DNA from: Pseudocercospora fijiensis CIRAD86
Lineage: Eukaryota; Ascomycota; Dothideomycetes; Mycosphaerellales; Mycosphaerellaceae
Direction: 5' to 3'
Assembly: GCF_000340215.1 (NCBI RefSeq)
Contig: NW_006921539.1
Coordinates: 1,994,507 to 2,058,506, forward strand
Length of the DNA: 64,000 nucleotides
Below, in pieces: positions 19,656-29,864 of this stretch. Position 1 is the first letter of the stretch, and each line of letters starts with the position of its first letter. The notes beneath the pieces were generated by a model. The model was not told where the DNA came from and did no database searches. It saw only the letters and a list, made by a program, of their open reading frames with translations. The translations under genes were made by a program, and so were the position numbers.

Positions 19656-20697
19656 GTACTCCGACCTTATAGATATACCCCCTATAATATCCTTAAGAGG
19701 TAGGTAAACAAGGAGACCTAACTATAGCAATATAGCTAGGGTCCTAAATACTGCCCTTAGGAGATTCCTAAAGAAAAAGGCTAAGAAGCTAGAGGAGGGT
19801 AAGCTATCTATACTTTATAAAGCACTAAATAGTATAGATACTAAGCTTTAGAGGGAAGCTATTACTAAAGAACTTAAGTCTTTAGACAAAACAGATACTC
19901 TTAAATAGATCTCTGCTAAGGAACTCCTAAAGGGAAGAAAACCAATATTAAGCAAATAGGTCTAGAAGATTAAGCGCTTACCTAATAGTTCTACTAAGAA
20001 GTTTAAGGCGAGATATATAGCTAAGGGGTTTACCTAGAGGAAAGGTATTAACTTCGAAGAAACCTTTGCTCTAACCCTAAGAGCTATAATAAGCAGATTC
20101 TACTTAGGACTTTTAGCTACTTTTAGCTAGGTTAGATATTAAGTAGATGTTAAGGCTACATTTCTAGAACTAGACATTAATAGACCTAACTATATAAATG
20201 CACCTAAGGGGTTACATTTAATTAGAAAGGACCTAGAGAAATTTCTATATATAATTGTACAGAAAGGCTTATATAGTATAAAGCAGTTAGCTACTTTATA
20301 GTACTACGATACTAAAGCTACACTTAAGACCCTTACTTTGTACAAAACTAAGAGCGATGCCTACCTCTTTATTAGAGAAGGGATTATAGTTATCCTTTAT
20401 ATTAATAACTTTCAGATCTTTAGCAAGACCTAAGCTAGGATTAATAAGCTAATTAAAGGTCTTAGGAAAACCTATACTATTAAGGTTGTCTAGACAAACC
20501 TTTTCCTAGGACTGTATATTATTAAAGATAGCATAAGTCTTAGAATCTCCTAGAAGCACTACTCTCTATATTAGAGGTTATACGTGATTAGTATATAACT
20601 AGACCGAGTAAAGCTAGGGTCCTAATGCCTTAGGTAGGGCTTAGCGCTTAGCGTTAGGCTAACTAGCCTGCCTTCCTCCCTCTCCTCTTAGATCTCT

Positions 20698-20768
20698 ATC
20701 GAATACTATACTAATTCACTACTACCCTATCTACCTGCTAATATAACCCTTCTTATATAGTATTCGAT
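20698..20768. repeat. Inverted repeat, 13-bp perfect arms
   Basis: ATCGAATACTATA at 20,698-20,710 pairs with TATAGTATTCGAT at 20,756-20,768 around a 45-nt loop, in the 5' leader of element Z. Confidence 0.7.
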
Positions 20769-21002
20769 CTACCCTTTAAGGGCAGTAGCTAGATAGTTCT
20801 TATTTCTAGCTTTTAGCGGTATAGCTACGAACAAGACTAATCTAACTATATTGCGCCTAAAGAACGGGACCTATACGTACTATTCTATCGAAACAACCGT
20901 ACTAATTATTAAGCAAGGCCTTCTATACGGCCTATTATACTAAGTTAATCGCACTAAGCCTATACCTACTAATTCCGCTATATCCGCACCTTAGGGGCCT
21001 AT

Positions 21003-21368
21003 AATATATTATTAGTATTACCCCTTACAATAGCCGGCTTATTACGAAGTAACAACAACCGCGGCGCCGCTAGCAGCGCTAGTAATAACAACGCTAGTAG
21101 CATAGTTCCCGCTAAAGTGCCTGCTAAAGTGCCTCCTACTAAAGAGCCTACTAGAGGGCCTACTAAAGAAGAACCTATAATTCTAGGTAATAATCTAGAA
21201 TTGCCTATTAACGATATTCTTAATAACATTGTCAATCGACGATATAGCTAGCTAGCCTTTAGCCCCTAGCTAGTAGCGAGACTTTAAGAAGCTACTTAGA
21301 ACAGGCTTACTGCCTTACGTTAAGAACAATAGCTAAAGGATAATCTCCTCGAAATTCGCCGCCTATAG
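21003..21368 (+). pseudogene. Element Z gag, N-terminal fragment
   Basis: A plus-strand frame with a Ser/Asn/Ala-rich start, a short Lys-Val-Pro/Lys-Glu-Pro repeat, then a helical segment with former Gln codons as TAG/TAA and the end LLEIRRL followed by TAG. The same frame resumes at 51,862 (GAA GCC CTA ...) once element A and one ATAG copy are removed, which identifies this as the first part of the gag continuing there. Confidence 0.65.
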
Positions 21369-21647
21369 TATTAGCTAGTAACCGGCCCTATACCTATAGG
21401 CCAGTTTTAAGCCTATATAAGAGGCCTCCTTCTGTAGAGTAGACAGATTGTCAACCTCGTATAGCACATTGTTTATGTTACACTTCTATAATGCCTATAT
21501 TATAGGGCTCTAGTTATTAGCCTAAGCGATAGTCTCGTTATCCTATCTTGCTAAATATAGCTACCTATATTGCTATAGGTTATGTTACCCTCGGTAGCCT
21601 ATACTGTTGCTGTGAGTAGTAGCAGCAGTATTAGTTTCCGTCCTTTA
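21369..21647 (+). repeat. 5' LTR of element A
   Basis: 279 bp, from TATTAGCTAG (first bases originally TG) to CCTTTA (CCTTCA in the 3' copy). Contains a CCTATATAAGAGG TATA-like block near 21,412-21,428. Near-identical copies lie at 51,602-51,857 and 61,216-61,494. Confidence 0.85.
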
Positions 21648-22277
21648 TTAGAGCCGAAGGTAGGGCTATCTCTTTATATCTAACAGGTTCGGGTATGTTA
21701 AAGGTAGTCTCTAGGCACGAATAGCTATAACCGAAGCGAGGGCACGATAAGAGCCTACGATACGGACGATACTAAAGTATCTCAAGGGGCCGTTACGACA
21801 AGTAGAGAAACCTCTTAATAAGGGCATCGCTTTAACCCCGAAAAGCTACAAACCCTTAGGACTGTTATAGCTTAGGGCCTAGTCTATAACTATAGCTAGC
21901 TTCTAAGGACTCGGCTCCGGGTCGAAGACCTATTTAGTACCGCTTGCTCGAGATAAGCCCCGCCTAAGGAGGAGACAGACTAATTACCTATCGGCCTTGC
22001 TTAGTTTGCTAAGACTATCTATACGATAGCAATTTCTAGATTACAGGTCGGATGCCTAGACAGTTCCCCTATTAACCGGGTAGACTGTTTCGGGATTCGC
22101 TGCCTCGTTCGGATAGTGCTTAGCCTTCTACTAGAAAAAGAAGGTCCCCGCCCCCCCCTACCTAGCTAAAGGAGATAATAATAGTTAGTAAAGTAGCTAG
22201 TTTCTAGGATCTAGGTATGAATAGAGATTGCAGTTCCTTCCTCCGAGCGGCTTTTATCTAAAATTACTAAATTAAAG

Positions 22278-22308
22278 CTCCTAGGGGTATCTAGGCGACC
22301 CCTAGGAG
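22278..22308 (+). repeat. Leader stem-loop of element A (11-bp arms)
   Basis: CTCCTAGGGGT pairs with ACCCCTAGGAG around a 9-nt loop. The stem is unchanged in the second copy (62,110-62,140) while the loop differs by one RIP-type base. Confidence 0.75.
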
Positions 22309-22315
22309 GCTAAAC

Positions 22316-22344
22316 TCTAATACTACCCTAGGGGTAATATTAGA
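22316..22344. repeat. GC-centred palindrome, copy 1 (leader of A)
   Basis: Arms TCTAATA and TATTAGA flank a TACCC-TAGGGGTA core, 29 nt in all. First of five copies in the window. Confidence 0.75.
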
Positions 22345-22429
22345 AGAAAACAGCCTAGTATACTATTCTCTCGCATAGCAATATCGAAACAAACCGAACC
22401 TATAACATATACTAAAAACACTTTCCTAT

Positions 22430-23295
22430 AGCATTTTATTTTAACTACTTTACGACAATCGAATAAGCTCTAGCTCTAGCGAAAACAAGTATTACGAATT
22501 AGCGGAATCTTCGGAATCTAATAACCCGCCGGACCCTATTAACGAAGAAATTAGGCGACGACTAGTTATTATAAGCGCTATCGACCTAGGGGCTATCGAG
22601 CCTTCTACGCCCGAGGCTCTCTATAATGTCGTTATAAAGATAATTTAAGGGTAAACTAACCTTCTCCGTTAGAATAGGCGTCGCCCGCTAGAGCTAGGAA
22701 GCAGTAGGAACCCTTTATTCGAAGGGTAGAACGCTACGGCGCACGTAGAACGCTTTAAGGACAACTTAGCCGAGTACGGACTCGAAGAGGAGTCGGACTA
22801 GTACAAGGTCCGGTCCCTTACGAGGACTACTATTACTAAGCTTTACCGAACCCTTAGAACCCTAGTTAGCTACCTAGAAAAGGACGACAAGTCTAATACC
22901 GACTAGGAGGTCTTTAAGTAGGCCTTTATAAGGGAGTATCGGGATTGCGATAGCCGTCGCATTAAAGGCAGTCGTACGTAGCTTAAGAACCTCTGTATAG
23001 AGAGGCGTGCCGAAGATAACGACCTAAAGGAGTACGTCCGCGAGTTTGTTAAGTTAGCGGACAGTATCGACTAGTAGGACTTCGAGAATTCTTAGAGAAC
23101 AAGGCTACTCCTTAAAGGGTTACCGTAGTCTACGGCTAAGCGTATCTTCCGTCGCTACAAGCTTAGCGAAGCTAATCCCGAGACCTTTAGGAAGTATAAA
23201 GAGGTCCTAGAGGCTGTTAAGGACGATATTAATAGCTCCGCTAACGCAAAGAAGTTTATTTACGGCGAGGACCGGAATAACCTAGCCTAGGTAAG
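22430..23295 (+). pseudogene. Element A gag, first part, interrupted by element B
   Basis: A plus-strand frame with an acidic Ser/Asn-rich start, then the retrotransposon gag core (for example AHVERFKDNLAEYGLEEES near 22,740, and VSYLEKDDKSNTD, RRIKGSRT, LSEANPETFRKYKEV downstream). Former Trp and Gln codons are TAG/TAA. It ends at the gtaag where element B is inserted; the uninterrupted arrangement is visible at 62,262-64,000. The start codon is not clear. Confidence 0.75.
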
Positions 23296-23641
23296 TATTA
23301 CGGATCTGATTAGTTAGAGTCCTTATATAATCTTAGAGCGACGCTAAGACTAGTAGGCTAAGCTGTCGCTCTATCTTACTAGGAGCGATAGGAGCGGTCG
23401 AGAGCGACAGCGTCGCTCACGTCGCTTACGACTATAGACAAGATGTCTCCTTTGTATTTAGGAACGCCGGAATGCCCTTATAGCTCGAGGCGTTCAACTT
23501 ATATTACTTACTTACTAATTGGAATTACCTTTGTACTAATTATTCTGTCTCTGCCTCCCGCTTGTGTTAGCCTCTCTAAAGAAGCCTCGGCTTGTACGTA
23601 ATAAGAAGTCACTTAACGATCTGTCGCGAGTAACCGTAACA
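23296..23641 (+). repeat. 5' LTR of element B
   Basis: Starts TATTACGG (TGTTACGG in the 3' copy) and ends GTAACA. It differs from the 3' LTR at eight positions by my reading, all transitions in CpA/TpG context. Confidence 0.92.
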
Positions 23642-23769
23642 CTTTAAACGCCCTTAGGATAAGTGCCTTATTACAAGTCGGAAGGGGAACTCCCGCCCCT
23701 AGCGAGACAGGTAGTACTCGACGTACTACCTCTAGTGCTAGCAATGCACTCGGAACCTATACTAGAAAC

Positions 23770-26700
23770 GATTCTCTTAAGATCGGAAAGCTAGACTTTT
23801 ATTACGGCGACCGAGACAAGTTCGATACCTAGGTTAGCTAGATAGATATATATTTCATATTTAACTAGGTTTAAGATAACTTAAAGCTAGTCTTCGTAAC
23901 GACGTTTATACGAGGCAGGGCTTAGTATTAGGTTAAACTATTTCTTAGGACCTATCTAGATAGCAACGGGACCGACAATTCGGATAGAATCTTCGCAAGC
24001 TACGAAAATCTCAAGCGTGCGATAAAGAAGGTCTTTAGATCTTCTAACGAAGTTGCTACCGCAGTTAGGGTTATCTAACACTTAACTTAGAAGGGGTTAT
24101 ATACCGATTACGCCGCTAAATTTTAGGAATACACCTAACTTACGGATTAGGACGACGAAGCTCTTATAATAATATATCGGCGAGGTCTTAAGGATAACGT
24201 TAAAGACGAGCTTATACGCGACGGTAGAAAAATGGATAATATAGGAACATTAGTTAAGGTTACGATCGATCTCGACGATAGGCTCTACGAACGAGCTTTA
24301 GAACGACGTTACGATTCTAAGACTTCTAGAAAAGCTAGTTATACTCCTAGATACGATAATAGACGAAACTATAGTACCTACGATAAACCAAAGGGGAACA
24401 ACTACTACGGTGCGCAACTAATAGAGCTAGACGCTACCTAGAAGGGTCGAGCAATTAAAGGAAGAAAAGGCAAGAGTTCGCCTAAGAAAGCAGGAAGATT
24501 GACTTATTATACGTATAGCAAGGAAGGCTATATAGCACGGAACTACCGCGGCAAGAATATAGTGCGACGCGAACAGTTTAATATAATATAACGAAAGGAC
24601 CCGGGCAGAGAAGGCTACCGAATAGTAGTAGAGCTATACTCTATTAATAACGCGCCGAGGACCTACGCAGAGGTCGTAAAGAAAGAGCTACGACAAATCT
24701 GTATAATAGCACGACGACAAGAACCTGTATATAGAACCCTTTACTAGAGATTCTGTTACGACGACTAATGCCAAATTTATTATTCTGCTAAAGTAGAAGC
24801 AGGATTCTTCCCTTAGATTAGGCGACTTATATAAGAAGATGCGAAATCCTAGTTAGAAGAAGAAACGATTAATAAATCTTGCTTAGATACCGACGATAAA
24901 GAAAACCGAGATCCGGAAGCTTCATTCCCTCCCGGGGAGGAGTTAGGAGCTATCCTAGAAGTACCGGAGTCCCCTTAGCAAGAGGAGGAACAGTAAGAAG
25001 ATTTAGAAGGAAGTCTAGATACTAAGGAAGAAACTACGAATAAAGAAAGTAAAAACGAATTCGGGATTAACGACGATACGATCCTTACGTTCATAATAGA
25101 TGTACCTATAGTAGCGCGAACAATCGCCTTATATCTAGTACGCAAATACGAGGAAATGTTTCTAAAGGTTAACAAACAACAGAGGGTCGATCCTATCTAA
25201 TTTAATTATTTTTAGATAAGCTTACGGGCAAAATTCTAGAATCACCCCCGGATACCTATAGACTATGCGTACTATAACTTCATTACGGAGCGAGTACCGA
25301 TAGGAAGTATAATTACGCCCTACGGATACGTCCTATCCGACGAAAGGACGATTATTACTTAAGATATACGTTAGACGGTCTAGCGATTAAATTAGCAATA
25401 CCGAAAGGCTATAGCAGCGTAGGGACAAGATGTATATAACGATACCCTCGAGGAAAAATTATATGCCGAAGAAGCACGAACGGCAGGACTACGGATCCGT
25501 AACTAGTTAGAACAACGTTAGGCTACTAATTAGTCGGGAAACGGACTAACTCTCTAGATTAGAGCGTTCTAAGAGAGTTCCTTAATACCGAAAGCGCTCA
25601 AGCATTAATAGCAGTCTTCCGTACAAAAGTTATCGTTAACGGGCACCCGACGAGTATATTAATAGATTCCGGAGCGAGCGGGAACTTTGCCTCCGAATTA
25701 TTCGTTAAAAGCCGAGGGATCGCAACCCGAAGCAGAAGAGAAGGAGCGTATAAACTTATAGCAGTAGATAGGTTACCGCTACCTAATATAGAACGAGAAA
25801 CGATACTGTTACTACTAGCTATCTAATAGCACTACGAGGAGATTGTCTTAGATGTTACTAATATAGCCAGTTATAACATTGTATTAGGTATACCTTAGTT
25901 AAGAAAGTATAACCCAGTCGTAGACTAGAGAAAAGGAGTACTTACATTTAAGGAATGCGACTGTATAATCGGTATTTAACCTATATAGTAGCAGCGTTCG
26001 TAGGTAGATGAGATTGACAAACGTAGGGCGATTCGTAAGACGTTTACGTCGATAGGAATTACGGAGAACCGTATTCAACCCGGATCGACACTACCGTTAG
26101 GTTAGGAGGGTTATAATAATAATTACGGGAAGGATAGAAGTTATATACTATCGAAGAATGAAACTAGAATCTCGGACCTAGACATTCCTAAAGAGTATAG
26201 TAAGTAGAAGCGACTCTTTAAAGAGGAGAGAGGCAAGGCAGCCTTACCTAAACACTAACTATAGGATTATAAGATACACTTACAGCCTAGGAAAGAGCCT
26301 CTATAGGGACCCTTATACGCAATATCTAAGAAAGAGCTTAAAACCCTAGACAAGTAGCTGAAAGAGAAATTAGAAAAAGGCTAGATACGGAAGTCGATAT
26401 CCTCGGCAGCCTTACTAGTAATGTTCGTTCCGAAAGCCGGATTAGACGAAGGACGGCTAGTAGTCGATTTTAGACGACTTAACGACATTACAATTAAGAA
26501 TCGGTACCTACTACCGAACATCGAAGAAATGTAAGACCGATTAACTAGATTAGACTAGTATACGAAGATTGACCTACGCGATGCGTTTTACGCAATACGT
26601 ATAGCAGCTAGATACGAATAGATAACAGCATTCCGTACAAGATATAGGCTTTACGAATTCTTAGTTATGCCTATAGGACTTACAAATGCCCTAGCGTTAT

Positions 26701-28660
26701 ATTAAGACCTTATAAACGAAGTTCTCCGAGACCTTCTAGATGTATACGTTATCGTATATATAGACGATATCTTAGTCTATACTAAAGGAGCTCTCGCGGA
26801 CTATATACGAATAGTACAGGACGTCTTTAAACGATTTACTTAAGTAGGATTTAAGACTGCACCTAAGAAATGCGAATTCTATAAGAAGGAAGTCAAATTC
26901 CTAGGATTTATTATTAGTACTATAGGAATTAGGATCGATCTAGAAAAAACCAAGTCAATACAGGAATGGCTAACGCCTACATACGTTAAAGACGTACAAT
27001 TATTCCTAGGATTAGCTAACTATAACAGAAAATTCATCGAGGGCTACTCTAAGATAGCGGCACCCCTTACGGAGCTTATAAAGAAGGACAAGAAATAGAA
27101 CTAGAGCACGAAGGAAGACGAAGCGTTTAGGCAGCTAAAGAAGTAATGCGTTTCTACGCTAACGCTACGATTATTCGATAGGAATAAGGCGGTCTAGATA
27201 GAAACAGACGCGTCGGATAGGGCTATAGGAATATACCTTATATAGGAGTATAACGGGAAACGATACCTAGTAGCCTATTACTCGAGAAAGATATTACCCG
27301 CGGAACAGAACTACGATATCTATAATAAGGAGCTACTTACAATAGTTACATTACTGCAATACTAGCGAGTATACGCGGAAGGAGCACTAAGTCTTACGAT
27401 TCTTTCTAATTATAAGAATCTAACTTACTTCACTACGACTAAAGTACTAACCCGGAGACAGGCCCGCTAGTCGGAGCTGCTAGGACAGTATAAGTTCGAA
27501 ATCCGCTATATCCTAGGACGCGAGAACGGACGAGCCGACGTACTAAGCCGCCGTAGCGACTATATAGAGGGTTACGAACTAGTATAGCAGCAGATATTAA
27601 AAGCAAACTAAGACGGAAGCCTTAGTGCTAACACAAAAGAATTCAACTACATTATACGAGTTCTTTAGGATATAGAAGAACAGTTTCTAATCGAACATAG
27701 GAAATACTAAGTACCTAAGGAACGAGTTACGGAGTATATACGACAACACTACGACGGACTAGAAAATAGACACCCTAGAGTTTCAAAAACAATAGAACTA
27801 GTTAAGCGAAGCTTCGGATTCCTACATATGCGACAACGAGTTCTAGAATATATTAAGAAATGTCTACAATGTTAGCGTAATAAGGCTAATAGACACGCTA
27901 GATATAGACATATCCAATTTAGGACGCTACTAGATAAACTATAGGACGAAGTTACAATAGACTTTATTACGAAACTACCGAAGTCTAAGGATCCGGTTAT
28001 AGGACATAGCTACGATATAATACTTGTTATAGTCGATAGGCTTACGAAATACGCACACTTCATTCCTACTAACGAAGCAAGTACGGTAGAGCAACTCGGA
28101 TACCTCGTACTAGATAGACTTATACGATACTACGGATTTCTAAAGACCTATATTACGGACAGAGACAAGCTCTTTACGTTAAACTACTAGAAGACGCTTA
28201 CAGCGACGCTTAGAATTAAGCATAAGCTATTAACGGCATACTATCTATAGACAGACGGCTAACCGGAAGTTAAGAATCAGGCCTTAGAGGTATACTTACG
28301 GCACTACGTCAATTACGTACAAAACAATTAGGCATCGCTATTGCCTATAGTACTACTTGCACTAACAACCAACAATCNNNNNNNNNNNNNNNNNNNNNNN
28401 NNNNNNNNNNNNNNNNNNNNNNNNNNNNNNNNNNNNNNNNNNNNNNNNNNNNNNNNNNNNNNNNNNNNNNNNNNNNNNNNNNNNNNNNNNNNNNNNNNNN
28501 NNNNNNNNNNNNNNNNNNNNNNNNNNNNNNNNNNNNNNNNNNNNNNNNNNNNNNNNNNNNNNNNNNNNNNNNNNNNNNNNNNNNAAAACACTTAGGAACT
28601 TAAAGAAACTTATAGAACTGTTACAGATAAGTTAAAAATCTCTATACCGGACAAAAAAGA
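23770..28660 (+). pseudogene. Element B gag-pol, broken by RIP
   Basis: In order: gag core (KIGKLDFYYGDRDKFDT near 23,790; GRAQYW-type region near 23,910), zinc knuckle near 24,505-24,560 in which the Cys and His positions read Tyr (YTYSKEGYIARNYRGK), protease near 25,620-25,690 (IDSGASGN), RT near 26,360-26,900 with VYIDDILVYT near 26,755, RNase H near 27,190-27,560 (ETDASDRAIG), integrase from 27,740 with CLQC zinc finger remnant and IDFITKLPKS and VDRLTKYAHFIP cores near 27,960-28,060. The tail is lost in the N run, and a short C-terminal piece follows. The protein is typical of fungal Gypsy elements with a Gln/Trp-to-stop pattern and no net frameshift seen in the parts I read. Confidence 0.85.
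28378..28584. other. Assembly gap (207 N)
   Basis: Runs of N within the integrase/C-terminal part of element B. Frames drawn across it have no meaning. Confidence 0.99.
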
Positions 28661-28662
28661 AT

Positions 28663-28748
28663 AACTAGTATAGGAATTGAACCTACGACCTCGTAGACCC
28701 TATCGAATTATAGCGCCTTAGAGTTCTTAACGACCTAGGGCAGTATAG
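28663..28748 (-). ncRNA. tRNA-like relic inside element B
   Basis: On the minus strand a T-arm (GTAGG, loop TTCAATT, CCTAT) with B-box GGTTCAATTCC is preceded by an A-box-like TAGGTCGTTAAG and a CTAAGGCGC D-arm-like stretch, then a long variable region as in class II tRNAs, and is followed by TTTTTT. I could not pair a proper acceptor stem or a 7-base anticodon loop, so it is at most a degraded tRNA or a tRNA-derived insert. Confidence 0.3.
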
Positions 28749-28869
28749 CTCGAGGAGCGGGGACTCTAATAGCGTACCTAGCAACTATGTCTTTTATAGC
28801 TAAGAATTATACTACTAGACTAACTAGCTAGAAGATAAAATAGATAGGAAACATTGAAAATATATACCT

Positions 28870-29490
28870 TTAAGACACTAGACTCTCGGCACTCCTACTA
28901 GGAATTTCAGAGGTAGGCTAGGACGTCCTATCTAGACGACTCTAGTTATAAGGCGACATCTATAATCGGCTATCTAGGGGAAACGGCTCGTTAGCAGGCA
29001 ACGAGAATATTATCGGCTCTATAGGCGAAGAGCCTAGCTCTCTTTCGAGCTCCTCCGCCTATTAAATAGAGGCTTCCTCTACCTTAAGAGCTTATACCTC
29101 CCGATCTTCCTTTATACGTAGCGACTTATATAAGCGACGGACCTTTACGCGATACTCGAAAAGCTTCCGCGTAAGGAGGTCTTCCTCCTCTTCGGCCGCT
29201 TCGAGATCTTTAGCTATCTTTAGGCGCGCCTTCCGGATTTTTTTATACTCTATACGAGTAACTTGCATATTATAGGACTAGCCGTATAGGGCGCACTCGG
29301 AGTAGCGGCCGGAACGGAGATCGACTTTATAGGATTTATCGGCCTATTCGTAATAAAAGCAGCGGATCGGCATTTCGAGGCAGTCGGTAAGGATATTATT
29401 TGCGATATTTTCCTTACGCTAACGAGAAGACAAGTCCTTTAATGACTTTAGTATAGCAAAGAAGTTGGAATTAGAAAGTTCCGGAATAAG
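28870..29490 (-). pseudogene. Antisense Cys-rich/coiled-coil ORF of element B
   Basis: This minus-strand frame lies between pol and the 3' LTR, opposite in direction to pol. It reads about 206 codons: LKDLSSR..., then TDCLEMPIRCFYYE, DLRSGRYSECALYG, SYNMQVTRIEYKK, a Lys/Arg/Glu-rich helical stretch (ARLKIAKDLEAAEEEEDLL) and a Pro-rich end. Cys residues, with several Tyr at what look like former Cys positions, suggest a zinc-binding module followed by a coiled coil. Antisense frames of this sort occur in some fungal Gypsy elements, but their role is unknown to me. Stops inside are TAG/TAA at former Gln/Trp codons, and the frame is otherwise unshifted. The N-terminal limit is uncertain. Confidence 0.55.
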
Positions 29491-29518
29491 GGACTATCCC
29501 GCTTAAGGAGGGGGATAG

Positions 29519-29864
29519 TGTTACGGATCTAATTAGTTAGAGTCCTTATATAATCTTAGAGCGACGCTAAGACTAGTAGGCTAAGCTGTCGCTCTATCTT
29601 ACTAGGAGCGATAGGAGCGGTCGAGAGCGACAGCGTCGCTTACGTCGCTTACGACTATAGACAAGATGTCTCCTTTATATTTAGGAACGCCGGAATGCCC
29701 TTATAGCTCGAGGCGTTTAACTTATATTACTTACTTACTAATTGGAATTACCTTTATACTAATTATTCTGTCTCTGCCTCCCGCTTGTATTAGCCTCTCT
29801 AAAGAAGCCTCGGCTTGCACGTAATAAGAAGTCACTTAACGATCTGTCGCGAGTAACCGTAACA
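29519..29864 (+). repeat. 3' LTR of element B
   Basis: Starts TGTTACGG and ends GTAACA; keeps the canonical TG..CA. Followed by gtaag and then the resumed gag of element A. Confidence 0.92.

Larger units (their letters stand above)
16740..20615 (+). pseudogene. Copia gag-pol polyprotein, broken by RIP
   Basis: In order: a gag region; a zinc-knuckle remnant near 17,425-17,475 (HYKHKYTNIKCWKQ); a protease-like stretch near 17,770-17,850; the GAG-pre-integrase motif near 18,270-18,310 (GHYKAYKLARS); an integrase core with DEIYINIIR near 18,365, DNRG-FNN near 18,570 and IIELSNKT near 18,670 (D, D, E positions); then RT from about 19,960 (KKFKARYIAKGFT ... EETFALTLRAI ... DVKATFL ... LYINNF near 20,395). 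The active-site YxDD reads Y-INN, the second Asp having become Asn. Stops are nearly all TAG/TAA, and the frame appears unshifted over most of its length. No activity is possible. Confidence 0.7.
16353..20620 (+). mobile_element. Copia-type LTR retrotransposon, RIP-inactivated, 3' truncated
   Basis: About 4.2 kb of RIP sequence with gag, integrase and reverse transcriptase in Copia order (integrase before RT). A primer-binding-like block AGGTTATAAGCCC begins at about 16,448, right after a TTACA that would end a short 5' LTR (16,353-16,445 is my best guess, uncertain). The RT frame stops matching after the SISLRIS region near 20,560; RNase H and the 3' LTR are missing, replaced by the start of element Z. 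Confidence 0.72.
20621..21368 (+). mobile_element. Gypsy element Z, left part (5' region and gag N-terminus)
   Basis: Follows the broken end of the Copia element. A 13-bp inverted repeat sits near its start (20,698-20,768) and a gag frame occupies the last 365 bp. Element A interrupts it at 21,369. No clear LTR could be paired. Confidence 0.55.
21648..22429 (+). other. Untranslated leader of element A
   Basis: About 780 bp between the LTR and gag. It starts TTAGAGCCGAAGG, where a primer-binding site would lie, and carries a stem-loop and a GC-centred palindrome near its end. The same leader recurs at 61,495-62,261 with small indels. Confidence 0.6.
23296..29864 (+). mobile_element. Gypsy element B, complete, nested in the gag of element A
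   Basis: Both LTRs are 346 bp (23,296-23,641 and 29,519-29,864), the element is flanked by the 5-bp duplication gtaag (23,291-23,295 and 29,865-29,869), and the empty site occurs in the second A copy (63,123-63,127). Gag, protease, RT, RNase H and integrase are in Gypsy order. A purine-rich AAGGAGGGGGATAG precedes the 3' LTR as polypurine tract. A 207-base N run (28,378-28,584) interrupts the end of integrase. An antisense frame lies between pol and the 3' LTR. Confidence 0.9.

Noticed and set aside
20999..21235. 78-codon minus-strand frame rich in Leu and Gly
   Set aside because: Antisense of the element Z gag N-terminus, whose plus-strand frame continues at 51,862.
28328..28595. Two open frames on opposite strands
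   Set aside because: Both are made almost wholly of N from the assembly gap.
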